DNA of 64,000 nucleotides from Kriegella aquimaris (GTDB lineage: Bacteria; Bacteroidota; Bacteroidia; Flavobacteriales; Flavobacteriaceae), in NCBI RefSeq assembly GCF_900103215.1, contig NZ_FNGV01000010.1, positions 124,001 through 188,000 of the forward strand, read 5' to 3'. How positions within the stretch are numbered: the stretch's first letter is position 1; each line of letters opens with the position of its first letter. Shown here piece after piece: positions 53,766 to 63,720 of this stretch. The position numbers were made by a program, and so were the translations under genes. The notes beneath the pieces were generated by a model, which did not search any database, was not told where the DNA came from, and saw only the letters and a list, made by a program, of their open reading frames with translations.

Positions 53766-54992
53766 TTAGTACTCAAAAGTTGTTGATTGATTTTGAAATA
53801 TCTTATACCCAATAAACATCAATAAGAAATAGACCATACCGGCCAAAATTTTGGTTATCAATGCTCCTTGTATGTCAAAATATTTAATAAAAAAGTAGTA
53901 CCCCAAAACATTTACCAAGCCAACTATAAAAGCGCCATTACGTATTATACTCCCCTTACCTTTTGCATATAAAAAACGATTGAACAAATCGCCAAATCCG
54001 TGCAATATACTCCCTAGGGCTATAATCCTAGAATAATAAATGACATCTGTAAAACCATTGGGATATAATAAGTTTACCGTTGGAACAATCAAAAAGTAAA
54101 AACCTATATAACTAGCTAATGAAAGCCCGCCAGTAAACCAAAGTACCTTTGCATCAATTTTTGTTGCGTTTGCAAATTTTTTAAACATTGTTGTGCCGAC
54201 AATAGAAGGTATCATTAACAGAGGAGTACAAATTGTTATGGCTAATGTAAAAAAGCCAACCATTTTATTGTTTAAAAAATAACTTATAAAGATAGCTCCC
54301 AAACTTTGGGTTGCTACAGCAGCTAAACTACCAATATAAACTTTAAAACCAAATTCTTTATTTTCTTTTATAATTCTTTTAAATACAGTCTTATAATCAC
54401 TAAATATTGGCTTAATAGCTACAACAATCAATAAAGTTGTAAAAGCCATGGCGCCATAAAACAATGCAACAGTCAACCGCACATCTATCCTTTCTAAAAA
54501 AAACAAAGACACTAAAAAAATACTTGATGGAATTATTTTCAATAGGGATAGTAAACCTATACGATTACTACCCTGTAATATTTGAATAAGACTATTATTG
54601 AGTAGTAGGAAAAAAACCAAAATCCCAAAATAACGAAAGAGCACGTTGAGATTATTATCAAACCAATCTCCTTGAAAAAAGGAAAACCCTATAATACATA
54701 CCGTGGCAAAAAAACCATATAATATTACCATTAAAATATTGGCCCCGTATAAATTTTTTATCTCAAACTCATTATTTTCATGTGCCAATAAGCGCGAAAT
54801 GGAGTAAAATACCCCTAGGGTAAAAATAACAACAACTAAATTTAACACCATCTGGAAAAATTTGAAATCCCCATATTTTTCAGGGCCCAACAATCGAGTC
54901 GTTAATATACTTACACCAACCCCCAACATAAGACTTACTATTGTAGCACCGTAAAGCGAAAATATTTGAACTAAATTTTTATTAAATCGCAT
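53766..54992 (-). CDS. wzx: oligosaccharide flippase (Wzx type)
   Basis: A 408-residue protein of the polysaccharide transporter superfamily with about 12 hydrophobic segments, including IFSLYGATIVSLMLGVGVSI at the start and ITICTPLLMIPSIVGTTMFK. LLGPEKYGDF after the first helix is a family landmark. It moves the lipid-linked repeat unit across the inner membrane. It is a different copy from the broken flippase at 40360-40921 and may have replaced it. Confidence 0.85.
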   Translation of the reverse strand: MRFNKNLVQIFSLYGATIVSLMLGVGVSILTTRLLGPEKYGDFKFFQMVLNLVVVIFTLGVFYSISRLLAHENNEFEIKNLYGANILMVILYGFFATVCIIGFSFFQGDWFDNNLNVLFRYFGILVFFLLLNNSLIQILQGSNRIGLLSLLKIIPSSIFLVSLFFLERIDVRLTVALFYGAMAFTTLLIVVAIKPIFSDYKTVFKRIIKENKEFGFKVYIGSLAAVATQSLGAIFISYFLNNKMVGFFTLAITICTPLLMIPSIVGTTMFKKFANATKIDAKVLWFTGGLSLASYIGFYFLIVPTVNLLYPNGFTDVIYYSRIIALGSILHGFGDLFNRFLYAKGKGSIIRNGAFIVGLVNVLGYYFFIKYFDIQGALITKILAGMVYFLLMFIGYKIFQNQSTTFEY

Positions 54993-56181
54993 TTTTAAAT
55001 CGCATTTTAAGTTTAATCACATGTAATAGAAATCCCATACTAAAACATAAGACAAAATGGTACAAACTGGTGCTTATTGATACATACACGCCAAAGCCTA
55101 GTAATGCAAGTATCCATAAAAACAACATAAAAGCAACAGCTTTTATTTGTGGGTTAACTTTCTTTTTAAATAGAAATGTATACATAGGCTTTATAAAAAG
55201 CATTAAATAGATGCATATTGGAACCACACCCGCCCACCAAGCTGTCAGTAGCACTTGATTATCTAACCAGCCATATTCTCCTATACTTGCATAATTCCAA
55301 GTTGAATTAATACCTGCCCCCCATATAAAATCGTAAAAGCTTATATCTGCTAAAAACAAAAGTATTTGTGTACTTCTCGTATCATCATTTCCTCTTTCAT
55401 TTAATAAATTTATTGCATGTTCTATGGCTCCTATTTGTGGAGCAAGATAAATTACCCCTATAAAAACCACTAATAGCCCTAATATCAGACAACCTATTTT
55501 CTTTTTAAGTACCACCCTCATAAAAAATAAAAAGACTAGTACGTGAATCAATAAAAATGACCGTGTGACAATAAGTAAACTAAAAAGAAAAGAGAGCCCG
55601 AAAATACTTAGAGAAAGTATTTTATATTTTTTATAATTAAAAAATAAAATCAATGGAGAAATCCACACTAAATTAACTGCTATTAAGCGCAATTGCATTT
55701 GAGCCGTCATTCTATCAAACCCCCCTCCTAGTTTTAATGTATTTATAATGCCACCAATAGCTAAAGCTAAACCAATCCATAGTAAAAACTTCATTATTTT
55801 AAGAAAACGAGGTGCTTTTGCCGCAAATAAGACGCTCATTCCTAAATAAGGTGCGACACCCTTAACCTCCATGAAGGAACCGGGATCCAATAAACTCCCT
55901 CCTGTTCTAAAATAAACCAATACTACCCAACACAAAAGTAAAAGATAGGCAGACTTGACATATTTGGGAAGCCACTTTCCTTCTGTGAAAAAAGCGAGCG
56001 ATCCACTCATAAAAAATAAAATATTAGAGATATAACCAACCAAAACCCCAATATGAAAATTTGCATTTTCAATATTAGCCTCCAATTTTTGTTGCGTTAT
56101 TACTACCGCAATTACTTGTAAAACAAGGGCAATATTCAATAAATTAGTAATAACTACGCTTGTTCTAATACCAGAATTCAT
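54982..56181 (-). CDS. O-antigen/capsule polymerase-like membrane protein (Wzy type)
   Basis: A 399-residue protein that is almost wholly membrane-spanning, with about 11 helices (NLLNIALVLQVIAVVI, LLLCWVVLVYFRTGG, MSVLFAAKAPRFLK, FLLWIGLALAIGGII, GLSFLFSLLIVTRSFLLI and others). A periplasmic loop near LNERGNDDTRSTQILLFLAD is typical of polymerases. Wzy proteins share little sequence, so the call rests on topology and on its position between flippase and glycosyltransferases. It overlaps the flippase gene by 11 bases. Confidence 0.7.
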   Translation of the reverse strand: MNSGIRTSVVITNLLNIALVLQVIAVVITQQKLEANIENANFHIGVLVGYISNILFFMSGSLAFFTEGKWLPKYVKSAYLLLLCWVVLVYFRTGGSLLDPGSFMEVKGVAPYLGMSVLFAAKAPRFLKIMKFLLWIGLALAIGGIINTLKLGGGFDRMTAQMQLRLIAVNLVWISPLILFFNYKKYKILSLSIFGLSFLFSLLIVTRSFLLIHVLVFLFFMRVVLKKKIGCLILGLLVVFIGVIYLAPQIGAIEHAINLLNERGNDDTRSTQILLFLADISFYDFIWGAGINSTWNYASIGEYGWLDNQVLLTAWWAGVVPICIYLMLFIKPMYTFLFKKKVNPQIKAVAFMLFLWILALLGFGVYVSISTSLYHFVLCFSMGFLLHVIKLKMRFKNAI

Positions 56182-56339
56182 TTTATGTTCATAATTGATG
56201 AAGGAATATGGTTGAGTTTTTAGTCATTTAATAAACATGGTAACACCTTTTTGAGTTTTCAAGGAACTTTTCTAGCACTTTTTTCCATCATCTTTTATTA
56301 GTTCTAACTTTGTTAATCGAGCAGACCTTTAATTTAACA
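56182..56339. other. start of a 1.4-kb gene-poor region
   Basis: Upstream of the polymerase gene, no open gene or clear promoter is found. The relics that follow are listed separately. Confidence 0.5.
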
Positions 56340-56452
56340 ATGGGAAAATCATTTATTTTATTAAGCCTAACTATTTGCTGTCTATTTTTGTCCAAGTTTT
56401 TTGCCAAATGTAAGCCAATAAAACCTGTAGCTGCCGTTACTGATAATTTCAT
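56340..56452 (-). pseudogene. N-terminal remnant of an NAD-dependent sugar epimerase
   Basis: On the minus strand from 56452: MKLSVTAATGFIGLHLAKNL, then DKNRQQIVRLNKINDFP. This is the typical GxxGxxG-type start (GAAGFIGFHLAKKL) of UDP-sugar 4-epimerases of the CapI/WbpP type. Only about 37 codons remain. It shows that an epimerase gene was present and removed, leaving the start. Confidence 0.65.
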
Positions 56453-56944
56453 TAATCTTAATATTACACTGGGGGAATTAAATGGGTAGTGGTAGATTGT
56501 GGAGGGATTTCAGGTCCAACAGTGATGAAATTTAAGTAGGTTGGAAACCTTAAAACTTTCACTTCTTTGACATTACTCATACAAAATGTTGCGTGCTCGA
56601 GCGTAATTCTTATTTAAATTTTTTTTGTTTAAACCAATAAGTAAATTGTTTTGCTCCTTTAGCCGAAAGGTGTACTCTATTGGTGGAAAAATTACAAAAT
56701 CAATGGAGTTACAAAACATGGTTCGTTATAAAATTCAGAGTAAATATAATATATAGACTTTGTTTTTTGACAGAAAGATTTGGAATTTAAAAGTCAAGAA
56801 GTTTTGATGGGTCGCTCCATAAACGGACTTTATTAACAATATGGCAATACACCTATGTATTCATTTTTGTAAGCATTTCGACTGCTTGCTTTCATAGTTT
56901 TGCCCAATAGTAAATGCCATTCTTCCATATTAATGCATTTTTTC

Positions 56945-57045
56945 CTCTCCTTTTAATGTCAAGACAGTTTACGCCTAAATCTATGCCATTTTTGTTTTAA
57001 AAAACAAGTTGCCCCACGATTCTAGCTTAATCAAAATCATTAGGT
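56945..57045 (-). pseudogene. second fragment of an initiating sugar transferase gene
   Basis: This segment aligns on the DNA level to about 37540-37640 inside the intact transferase gene. Shared blocks are AGACAGTTTACGCCTAAATC versus GAACGGTCTACGCTTAAACC and TGCCATTTTTGTTTTAAAAA versus TGCCGTTTTTGTTTAAAGAA. The reading frame has been disrupted. Together with 40912-41069 it indicates that at least one extra copy of this gene was scattered through the locus. Confidence 0.6.
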
Positions 57046-57562
57046 ATACGATTTTGAAATTTTACAGAATGCTATTTGCAAACTTCTATTTTTTCCATAC
57101 TAGCCAAATTGATGGGATTCTGGGCTTAAACAGTCAGGACTTAGATTTAGAAATTTGCTTTTTATGAACTCTTTTATTGAGAAATGACCAACCAAAGATT
57201 AAATAATTTTCATATCCTAAAAACTGCTGCACAGGGGTCGAGAATGCTTGACATTTTTCTTTTTTTGACTGGAATATCACGTACTTAGCCTTTGATAAAC
57301 ACTAGGAATAAGGCCCGAGAAAGGCTGTATAGGTTAGCATCCAACCATGATGCCAAAAAAGATAGCATATACAATTGTCTTGTTGGATTGGGAATCTTAG
57401 ATTTTATTAAAAACTCAAAAACACTACTCACTTACTTGTAAAGGTCTAAGGAAAGATTAGACAATGTCGAGGCCCATGCTGTTGTGAGCTAGTGATGAGA
57501 ATATAGGTTGTGGTCTTTCTTTTTTACCAAGGAATAAGTATTAATGATCAAAACAATTCGAT
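57046..57562. other. gene-poor stretch before the WcaI-like gene
   Basis: No protein-like frame or repeat is recognised, apart from a weak continuation of the transferase fragment to about 57080. The sequence is not strongly AT-biased. Confidence 0.4.
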
Positions 57563-58819
57563 TTGGAAACAATAAAGACAAAACGTATTTTATTTATTGG
57601 ATATAATTTCTCCCCAGAATTAACCGGAATCGGAAAATACTCAGGTGAAATGATGAAATGGTTGGCTAAGAAGGGTCACCATTGTACTGTTTTAACAGGC
57701 TATCCCTACTATCCTTATTGGGAGGTGCAGCAGCCGTATCGAAAAAACCGTTTTTGGTATAAAAAGGAGGTTAAAAATTACGAGTCGGGCGGGCAACTCG
57801 AAATACTTAGATGTCCTATGTATGTTCCGAAAAACCCAAGCGGTATGAAGCGCATGCTTTTGGATACTTCTTTTTCCTTAAATGCTCTAGGGCGTATGTT
57901 GCCGCTATTATTCGAAAAAAAATACGATTGGGTGATTTCGGTCGCGCCATCCTTTCAGTTTGGTTTGTTGGGGGTGTTATATAAAAAGTTAAAGGGTGCA
58001 AAACACTTACATCACATTCAAGATTTACAGATAGAGGCCGCCCAAGATCTAGGCCTTATTCAATCGCCAAAACTGTTAAAAATTCTATACGGTACGGAGC
58101 GCTATATATTTAAAAACACCGACATTGTTAGTAGCATTTCTGAGGGGATGATTTCCCGTGTGGAGCAAAAAGCCAATAAACCCCTGCTGTTCTTCCCGAA
58201 TTGGACAGAAACAAACAAGTTTTTTCCCATTGGGGACAAAGCAACCCTAAAAGAACAGTTTGGTTTTAAAGCGACAGATTGGGTGGTGCTATACTCTGGT
58301 GCCATTGGAGAAAAACAAGGGTTGGAGGCTATTCTATATACGGCGAAAGCACTTCGGGCTTATCATCAACTACAATTTGTTATCTGCGGCACGGGACCTT
58401 ATAAAGAGCGGTTGACGCATATGGCAAAAGAAATGCAGTTGGATAATTTGCGTTTTATGCCCTTACAGCCAAAAGAAGACTTTAATGCTTTTCTAAATAT
58501 GGCCGACCTGCATTTGGTCATTCAAAAGGAAAAAGCCAGTGATTTGGTCATGCCCTCTAAGTTGACCACAATTCTTGCGGTAGGTGGATTGGCACTTATA
58601 ACGGCTAACCCGGAATCTGGTTTGTATAAAATCGTTAGTAAATATCAGATGGGCTTATTGGTGGCCGCCGAAAACCAGCAAGCCTTAAACGAAGGTATTT
58701 TAAAGGCTTTCCAAAATCAAGAGAATAAGTTGCTCAAAAAGGCCGCCAGAACCTATGCAGAACAATATTTGGCCATCGACGAAATAATGCCAGCTTTGGA
58801 AAAGGAAATGTATGTCTAG
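57563..58819 (+). CDS. WcaI-like GT4 glycosyltransferase
   Basis: A 418-residue GT-B protein beginning with a TTG at 57563, as no in-frame ATG lies nearby. KRILFIGYNFSPELTGIGKY, GHHCTVLTGYPYYPYW and KHLHHIQDLQIEAAQDLGLI are close to colanic-acid WcaI. The donor half has WVVLYSGAIGEKQGLEAIL, and MPSKLTTILAVGGLALI replaces the standard Glu-x7-Glu. It probably adds a fucose- or glucose-type sugar to the growing repeat unit. Confidence 0.85.
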   Translation: METIKTKRILFIGYNFSPELTGIGKYSGEMMKWLAKKGHHCTVLTGYPYYPYWEVQQPYRKNRFWYKKEVKNYESGGQLEILRCPMYVPKNPSGMKRMLLDTSFSLNALGRMLPLLFEKKYDWVISVAPSFQFGLLGVLYKKLKGAKHLHHIQDLQIEAAQDLGLIQSPKLLKILYGTERYIFKNTDIVSSISEGMISRVEQKANKPLLFFPNWTETNKFFPIGDKATLKEQFGFKATDWVVLYSGAIGEKQGLEAILYTAKALRAYHQLQFVICGTGPYKERLTHMAKEMQLDNLRFMPLQPKEDFNAFLNMADLHLVIQKEKASDLVMPSKLTTILAVGGLALITANPESGLYKIVSKYQMGLLVAAENQQALNEGILKAFQNQENKLLKKAARTYAEQYLAIDEIMPALEKEMYV

Positions 58820-59032
58820 TTCTTCTTATGGTATTGATACTTTTGTCGATTATTAGTGTCATTTAAACTATAATTTGTAAAAGTTCACTATTCGCGTAGT
58901 ATGTTTAGGTCTCTTGGCTTATACAACATACTTTTTATCACGGTATTCTGCTAGAGAATTAATGAAATACCAAAACTAAATCAATACTTATTAAGGTTCC
59001 CGCCCTTTGGGTGTCGTCAATACGGTTCAATT

Positions 59033-60355
59033 ATGGGTAAAAGCTTCTCGAGAGCGGTTTTTTCGTTTAAAACTAAGGTGTTAAAGCCAAACATCAACAA
59101 GCTGTATCAAAACGCCGAAGCTGCTTTGCAGGTAGCGGATATTTCCGAGCTTAATTTTAAAAAACGTCAGAACCTTTTGGAGCACGCATGCATGCATTCT
59201 CATTTCTACAAGGAGAAATATGCAGGATTACCCTTTACGGAGGAAGGCATAAAAAGCGAAGAAGATTTTTTTGAAATACCCCCATTAACAAGAGCCGAAT
59301 TACAGGCGAACTTTAAGACGATTAAGGCTGATAATGTAGGATGGTTACAATACCGCAAGGCCAGTACTTCGGGGAGTACAGGTTTGCCGATTTCCGTACT
59401 GCACGATCGTCGGTATCCGGCTATGCTGATCCGATGGCGCATTCAAAGCTGGTGGGGCGTTCAACCTTGGGAAAATCAGGCCTTCGTATATCGGTTTGAA
59501 AGATCCTTTTCAGAACGGCTAAAAAATAAAACACTGCTGTGGCCGACCAAGCGCATTTTTTTGGCAGCAGCAGACCTCAATTCAGAGAAAATAAACAAAT
59601 TTGTTCGTGATTTTAATCGCCTCAAGCCTACCTTGTTACAGGGGTTTGTAGATATCATGTTCGAATTTGCATTGTATTTATTGGATAATAATATTAAAAT
59701 CCACCCTCCCAAAATGGTTTGGGTTACTTCTGCCCCGTTATTTCAAGAACAACGGGAATTGATGGAGAAGGCTTTTGGGGCACCGGTTTGTGATCAATAT
59801 GGAAACACAGAAATTTTAGTAATTGCAGCGGAATGCCCCGAGCAAAAAGGATTGCATGTGATGCACGATACCGCACATGTAGAATTTGTGGACGAAAACA
59901 ATAGGCCCGTACCCCCGAATACTACAGGTAAAATTCTTTTGACCGATCTTACAAACTTTGCCTTTCCTTTGATTCGATACGAAATTGGTGATCGAGGGAG
60001 GTATATGGAAAATTCTTGTAGTTGCGGGAGACCCCTTCCCTTAATGGAAAATATAAAGGGGCGCCAGACCGTGAATATTAAGACCCCTTCAGGACTTCTG
60101 ATACGAGGAGAGCACCTTATGGCCATGTTCGACGGCTATATGAAGGTTTTTAGGGAAATTCAATTGTGTCAAGAAGCCGATTTTTCGGTCTGTATTGATT
60201 ATGTGCCCAGAAGCGATAATCAAGGAACGAAAGAAATAGAGAAAATGGCGCAATTGCTTAGGCAACGTGCACGCTCAGAGATTGTAGTTACCTATAAGGA
60301 AGTACATAAAATACAACGTGTCAATCAAAAAACACCTTTGATTATTAACCGTTAA
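59033..60355 (+). CDS. AMP-dependent adenylate-forming ligase, PaaK/CapK-like
   Basis: A 440-residue ANL-superfamily protein. The P-loop-like motif is KASTSGSTGLPISVLHDR, followed by CDQYGNTEILVIAAEC (the adenine-binding segment) and LTDLTNFAFPLIRYEIGDRG (the Asp-x6-Arg site). MENIKGRQTVNIKTPSGLLI and a short C-terminal domain complete it. It would activate a carboxylic acid as an acyl-adenylate or thioester. In polysaccharide loci, CapK-type proteins are linked to attaching an acid to a sugar. It sits with an ATP-grasp gene 17 bases downstream. Confidence 0.8.
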   Translation: MGKSFSRAVFSFKTKVLKPNINKLYQNAEAALQVADISELNFKKRQNLLEHACMHSHFYKEKYAGLPFTEEGIKSEEDFFEIPPLTRAELQANFKTIKADNVGWLQYRKASTSGSTGLPISVLHDRRYPAMLIRWRIQSWWGVQPWENQAFVYRFERSFSERLKNKTLLWPTKRIFLAAADLNSEKINKFVRDFNRLKPTLLQGFVDIMFEFALYLLDNNIKIHPPKMVWVTSAPLFQEQRELMEKAFGAPVCDQYGNTEILVIAAECPEQKGLHVMHDTAHVEFVDENNRPVPPNTTGKILLTDLTNFAFPLIRYEIGDRGRYMENSCSCGRPLPLMENIKGRQTVNIKTPSGLLIRGEHLMAMFDGYMKVFREIQLCQEADFSVCIDYVPRSDNQGTKEIEKMAQLLRQRARSEIVVTYKEVHKIQRVNQKTPLIINR

Positions 60356-60372
60356 AAATACTATTGTTGCCG

Positions 60373-61425
60373 ATGCCCCCGAAAGAGAAAGTGAAACTGT
60401 TTGCAAAAAAAACGGAAGATAAATTATTAGTAAGAAGGTATCATTATATCTCCAACCGCCAAGCCTTTAAAGCGCTGGAAGAAGTAGAAAAAGATAATGG
60501 GAAACTTACGTCAAAATCGAAAAAGATAGTAGACGAATATGCTGTGGATATTTTGGGATGGAAAGGTTTCGCACCTTGGTTGTATGTTTACACAGCAATT
60601 AATGGGAGTTTTAAGGAAGGGTGGATACCCGATAACTATTATTTTAAAAAGGTTGTTCCAAAGATTCAGGGGGAGTATGGCAAAATCTCTTTTCTCAAAT
60701 CGCTGAACAACCTAATTTTCCAAAAAGAAGTGGGGCCAGATATTGTGTACTTTATCAACGGCTTTTGGTTCGGGAGAAATTTTGAAGCCATTTCTACCGA
60801 GAAATTAGAAACAGTACTATTTCGAGAAAGGGAAGTAGTTGTATGTAAATCGGATCAGTCTTGTCAAGGTAGTGGTGTCTATGTGATAAGAAAGGAAGAA
60901 TTTGATTTAAATGCGATACAAAAAATAGGCAATTGTACGATACAAAGTTATATTGAACAGCATCCCTTTTTCAATGCTTTCTTGTCGGATTCAGTGGCTA
61001 CTATAAGAATGACAACGGTCGTTGATTCTGAAAATAGAATTTCGTTGAGAGCGTGCTATCTTCGTTTGGGAAGGTGTAACGATACGCATATAAAGTCTAT
61101 AAATCACATTCGCATACCGATTACCATAAAAGATGGCATGCTGCATGAGCAGGGTTATCTTGCGAATTGGAAGGTGGTTTATGAACACCCCGATTCAAAA
61201 CTATCTTTTGCGGGTAAGTACATACCCAATTATAAGGAATGTGTACAATTGGTACTACAATTACATGAAAGGATGCCGATGGTAAGATCCATAGGATGGG
61301 ATATCATTGTGGATGCAGCTGGTCACCCAATAGTAATGGAATGGAATGGCTATAGCAACGACATCAAATTTTCAGAAGCCACACAAGGCCCTTGTTTTAA
61401 AGATTTAAATTGGAATTTATTATAA
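60373..61425 (+). CDS. sugar-transfer-associated ATP-grasp protein
   Basis: The ATG at 60373 gives 350 residues; two upstream TTG codons (60364, 60367) are alternatives. The ATP-grasp fold is recognisable in KSDQSCQGSGVYVIRKEEF (glycine-rich loop) and TIQSYIEQHPFFNAF (hinge). In SVATIRMTTVVDSENRI and IGWDIIVDAAGHPIVMEWNG the Asp and Glu bind Mg. This subfamily (ATPgrasp_ST) is common beside capsular genes and probably ligates an amino acid or hydroxy acid to a sugar. It follows an adenylate-forming ligase, so the two could compete or act in sequence. Confidence 0.8.
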   Translation: MPPKEKVKLFAKKTEDKLLVRRYHYISNRQAFKALEEVEKDNGKLTSKSKKIVDEYAVDILGWKGFAPWLYVYTAINGSFKEGWIPDNYYFKKVVPKIQGEYGKISFLKSLNNLIFQKEVGPDIVYFINGFWFGRNFEAISTEKLETVLFREREVVVCKSDQSCQGSGVYVIRKEEFDLNAIQKIGNCTIQSYIEQHPFFNAFLSDSVATIRMTTVVDSENRISLRACYLRLGRCNDTHIKSINHIRIPITIKDGMLHEQGYLANWKVVYEHPDSKLSFAGKYIPNYKECVQLVLQLHERMPMVRSIGWDIIVDAAGHPIVMEWNGYSNDIKFSEATQGPCFKDLNWNLL

Positions 61426-61434
61426 AGAAAAGGA

Positions 61435-62340
61435 TCAAAGTTTGATTTGGTAGTTTTCTGAAATAAACTGCTTTACTTTTTCGGTATCGTCGCCACAAGC
61501 TTTTTTTATTTCGTAGATCTTGGCATCAACCAGGGTGCGGTACCACCAACCTTGCATAAAATGCCATAAAAAACCTTCTTTGCCCTGCATAAAACCGAAT
61601 TTAAAAAAATAACGATACATAAAATAGATAAACGAACGCCAGAACAAAGGCATATGGGCATACTTTTTTTTCTTTTCCCTTTTAGACTGCGCGTCGGCAG
61701 ACATTTCGTATTGTTTGGCTTCTTCGGTTTTAGGTTCGATCAATGTAAATTCCAGATTCAATAATTCAATGGCTTCCCGAATGGCGTAGTTGTTATGCTT
61801 CTGTATCCACCAGCCTAAAGGATTTAAGTTATAATCGACAAAATAGCCATCAAATTGAATACTCTTCCCTTGGGTAAGTACAATATGCTCGTCCATCCAT
61901 CGGTCTTCGCAAACCCCATGTCGATTTCGAAACAAGCGTAGCATATTCATTTGTACCATGCCTTTGGTCATCAGTTTATCCATGAAGTACATCTTACGTT
62001 CGAATACCACACCCGAAAAATCAGCCGATAAGTCTGGTATTTTTTGGTTGATTTCATCTATGAGGCCAGTTGTTAAATACTCATCGGCATCTAGCCTAAA
62101 AATCCATTCGGTTGTTATAGGAAGGTTTTTCAAGCCCCAGTTGAACTGCTTGGCATGGTTGTTTTCCCATTTGTTTTGGTAGACCTTGGCGCCAAGGGAT
62201 TCAGCTATGGTTACCGTTTGGTCGGTCGAGAATGAATCGACCAAAAAAACAGTTTCTGAAAATTGTTGTGCATTTTTAATACAGCGCTCAATATGCTTTT
62301 CCTCATTGTAGGTTAAGATAATTGTTGAAATAGAATTCAT
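61435..62340 (-). CDS. GT2 family glycosyltransferase (WaaE/KdtX-like)
   Basis: A 301-residue GT-A protein: ISTIILTYNEEKHIERCIKN at the N-terminus, VFLVDSFSTDQTVTIAESLG, then IFRLDADEYLTTGLIDEINQ (DXD). The C-terminal region (PLFWRSFIYFMYRYFFKFGF, MQGKEGFLWHFMQGWWYRT) is a membrane-associating tail. It resembles LPS-core beta-1,4-glucosyltransferase WaaE. It faces the two ligase genes head-on with a 9-base gap. Confidence 0.85.
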   Translation of the reverse strand: MNSISTIILTYNEEKHIERCIKNAQQFSETVFLVDSFSTDQTVTIAESLGAKVYQNKWENNHAKQFNWGLKNLPITTEWIFRLDADEYLTTGLIDEINQKIPDLSADFSGVVFERKMYFMDKLMTKGMVQMNMLRLFRNRHGVCEDRWMDEHIVLTQGKSIQFDGYFVDYNLNPLGWWIQKHNNYAIREAIELLNLEFTLIEPKTEEAKQYEMSADAQSKREKKKKYAHMPLFWRSFIYFMYRYFFKFGFMQGKEGFLWHFMQGWWYRTLVDAKIYEIKKACGDDTEKVKQFISENYQIKL

Positions 62341-62580
62341 CAGCCTTTAATTACTAGTTTTTAGCGAATTTCGGAGGTTTTTTGGTTTCAGCTTTTCGGC
62401 AGTTTGAAAAGGTGGAATCATAGCTATAGATACGTCGCTTTCATTGTCGGACCTAAAGCAAATAACCAGTACATTTATTTACTTAATATAATCCTTGCGC
62501 TATTCAAATAACCTAGCAATTTGAATATATATCCGATTTCTTTATCCTTTATATTACCTGATTGTTAAAAACCAAAACCT

Positions 62581-63720
62581 TTATTTCAATGAATTTTTTA
62601 AAAATTCAGTAGAAATACCGATTTGCTTGTCCAATTTCCTTTTAACTTCTTCAAAGTTTATATCATTTAACTTGTCTAAGTTAACTTCATCACCTTCCCG
62701 TAAAAGTCGTTCTTTTAGATCAACTACGGTCATCAAACTTTCTTGCCTGCTGTTGTTGTTTTTGCTGGCAGGGGTTATCGTATAAAAAGGCTTTTCAAAA
62801 ATCAGGGAAAATATACTGCCGTGAAAAGAGGTTGTTAAAACAACGCTTGCCCCACTGTATAGGCCTAAAAACTCTAGTGGGCCAAAATCTCTGATATTTA
62901 AAATTTTGTCATCAGGTTCCAAGGGCATTTCATTCTTACAGACGCGAATGATTTTATAGCCTGTCCTTTTTTGAATTTTATAAGCCAATTCTTCGGCATA
63001 TTTATTTTTCTTAAAAATAAAAAATAAGATATAAGGCTCTTCTGTTTTATAGGGAACCAGTAGCTCTCCCCACTCGTTTTTAGAGAGCAATAACGTTGGA
63101 TCGACCACGTGCGTGGCATCTTTGTCTGAAATACTTTTGATAATTTTCACACCGTCACTTTCCCTGGTGCTGGTATGATTTAAATTGTTCAACCATTCTT
63201 TGTATTGGGGGTGGTATGTTTCGTTTACATGGCCCACTCCGAAACTAGAGGCATACGAAATTTTATTTGCGCTTTCGGGAGCAAAGGTTAAAAAATAGGG
63301 GGCCATGTTGGTGCCGTTGTTCGGGTTCCAGACCTGATCGCTACCGACGATATAATTATCATATTCCAATTTAGCGTTGTATAGGTCTGAATAGCTTTTA
63401 TAAACCGGTGATAACGCTGTGTGCTTTTTATGAAAATCGTCAAATCGTTGCTTCCTTTTTCTTGCAATCTCAGGATACTTGAACGCGCTATATTTGTCCA
63501 ACCACTTCAATACTAGGTCTTTCAGGCTATTTTTAAATGAGGTTTTTATTAAAGGTTTTGAAAGTTGTTCACTTTTATAATTAGGATTTTTATAGTAGAG
63601 ATAATTAATGATTTCATTGTCATATCCCATTAGTTTTAGTTTATGGTGCAAAGCAAAGGCCTGTAGTTCGGCGCCATAATTATTAACATTAAGAATGGTA
63701 ATGATTCCTGTTTTTTTCAT
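62581..63720 (-). CDS. polysaccharide pyruvyl transferase family protein
   Basis: A start at 63720 gives 379 residues, beginning KKTGIITILNVNNYGAELQA (the family's conserved start, with Asn-Tyr-Gly-Ala). It continues with YNAKLEYDNYIVGSDQVWNP, ANKISYASSFGV, ATHVVDPTLLLSKNEW and VVLTTSFHGSIFSLIF (Ser-x-His). It transfers pyruvate from PEP to a sugar as a ketal, giving the polymer acidic charge. The extra 22 residues to 63786 are not needed. Confidence 0.85.
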   Translation of the reverse strand: MKKTGIITILNVNNYGAELQAFALHHKLKLMGYDNEIINYLYYKNPNYKSEQLSKPLIKTSFKNSLKDLVLKWLDKYSAFKYPEIARKRKQRFDDFHKKHTALSPVYKSYSDLYNAKLEYDNYIVGSDQVWNPNNGTNMAPYFLTFAPESANKISYASSFGVGHVNETYHPQYKEWLNNLNHTSTRESDGVKIIKSISDKDATHVVDPTLLLSKNEWGELLVPYKTEEPYILFFIFKKNKYAEELAYKIQKRTGYKIIRVCKNEMPLEPDDKILNIRDFGPLEFLGLYSGASVVLTTSFHGSIFSLIFEKPFYTITPASKNNNSRQESLMTVVDLKERLLREGDEVNLDKLNDINFEEVKRKLDKQIGISTEFLKNSLK

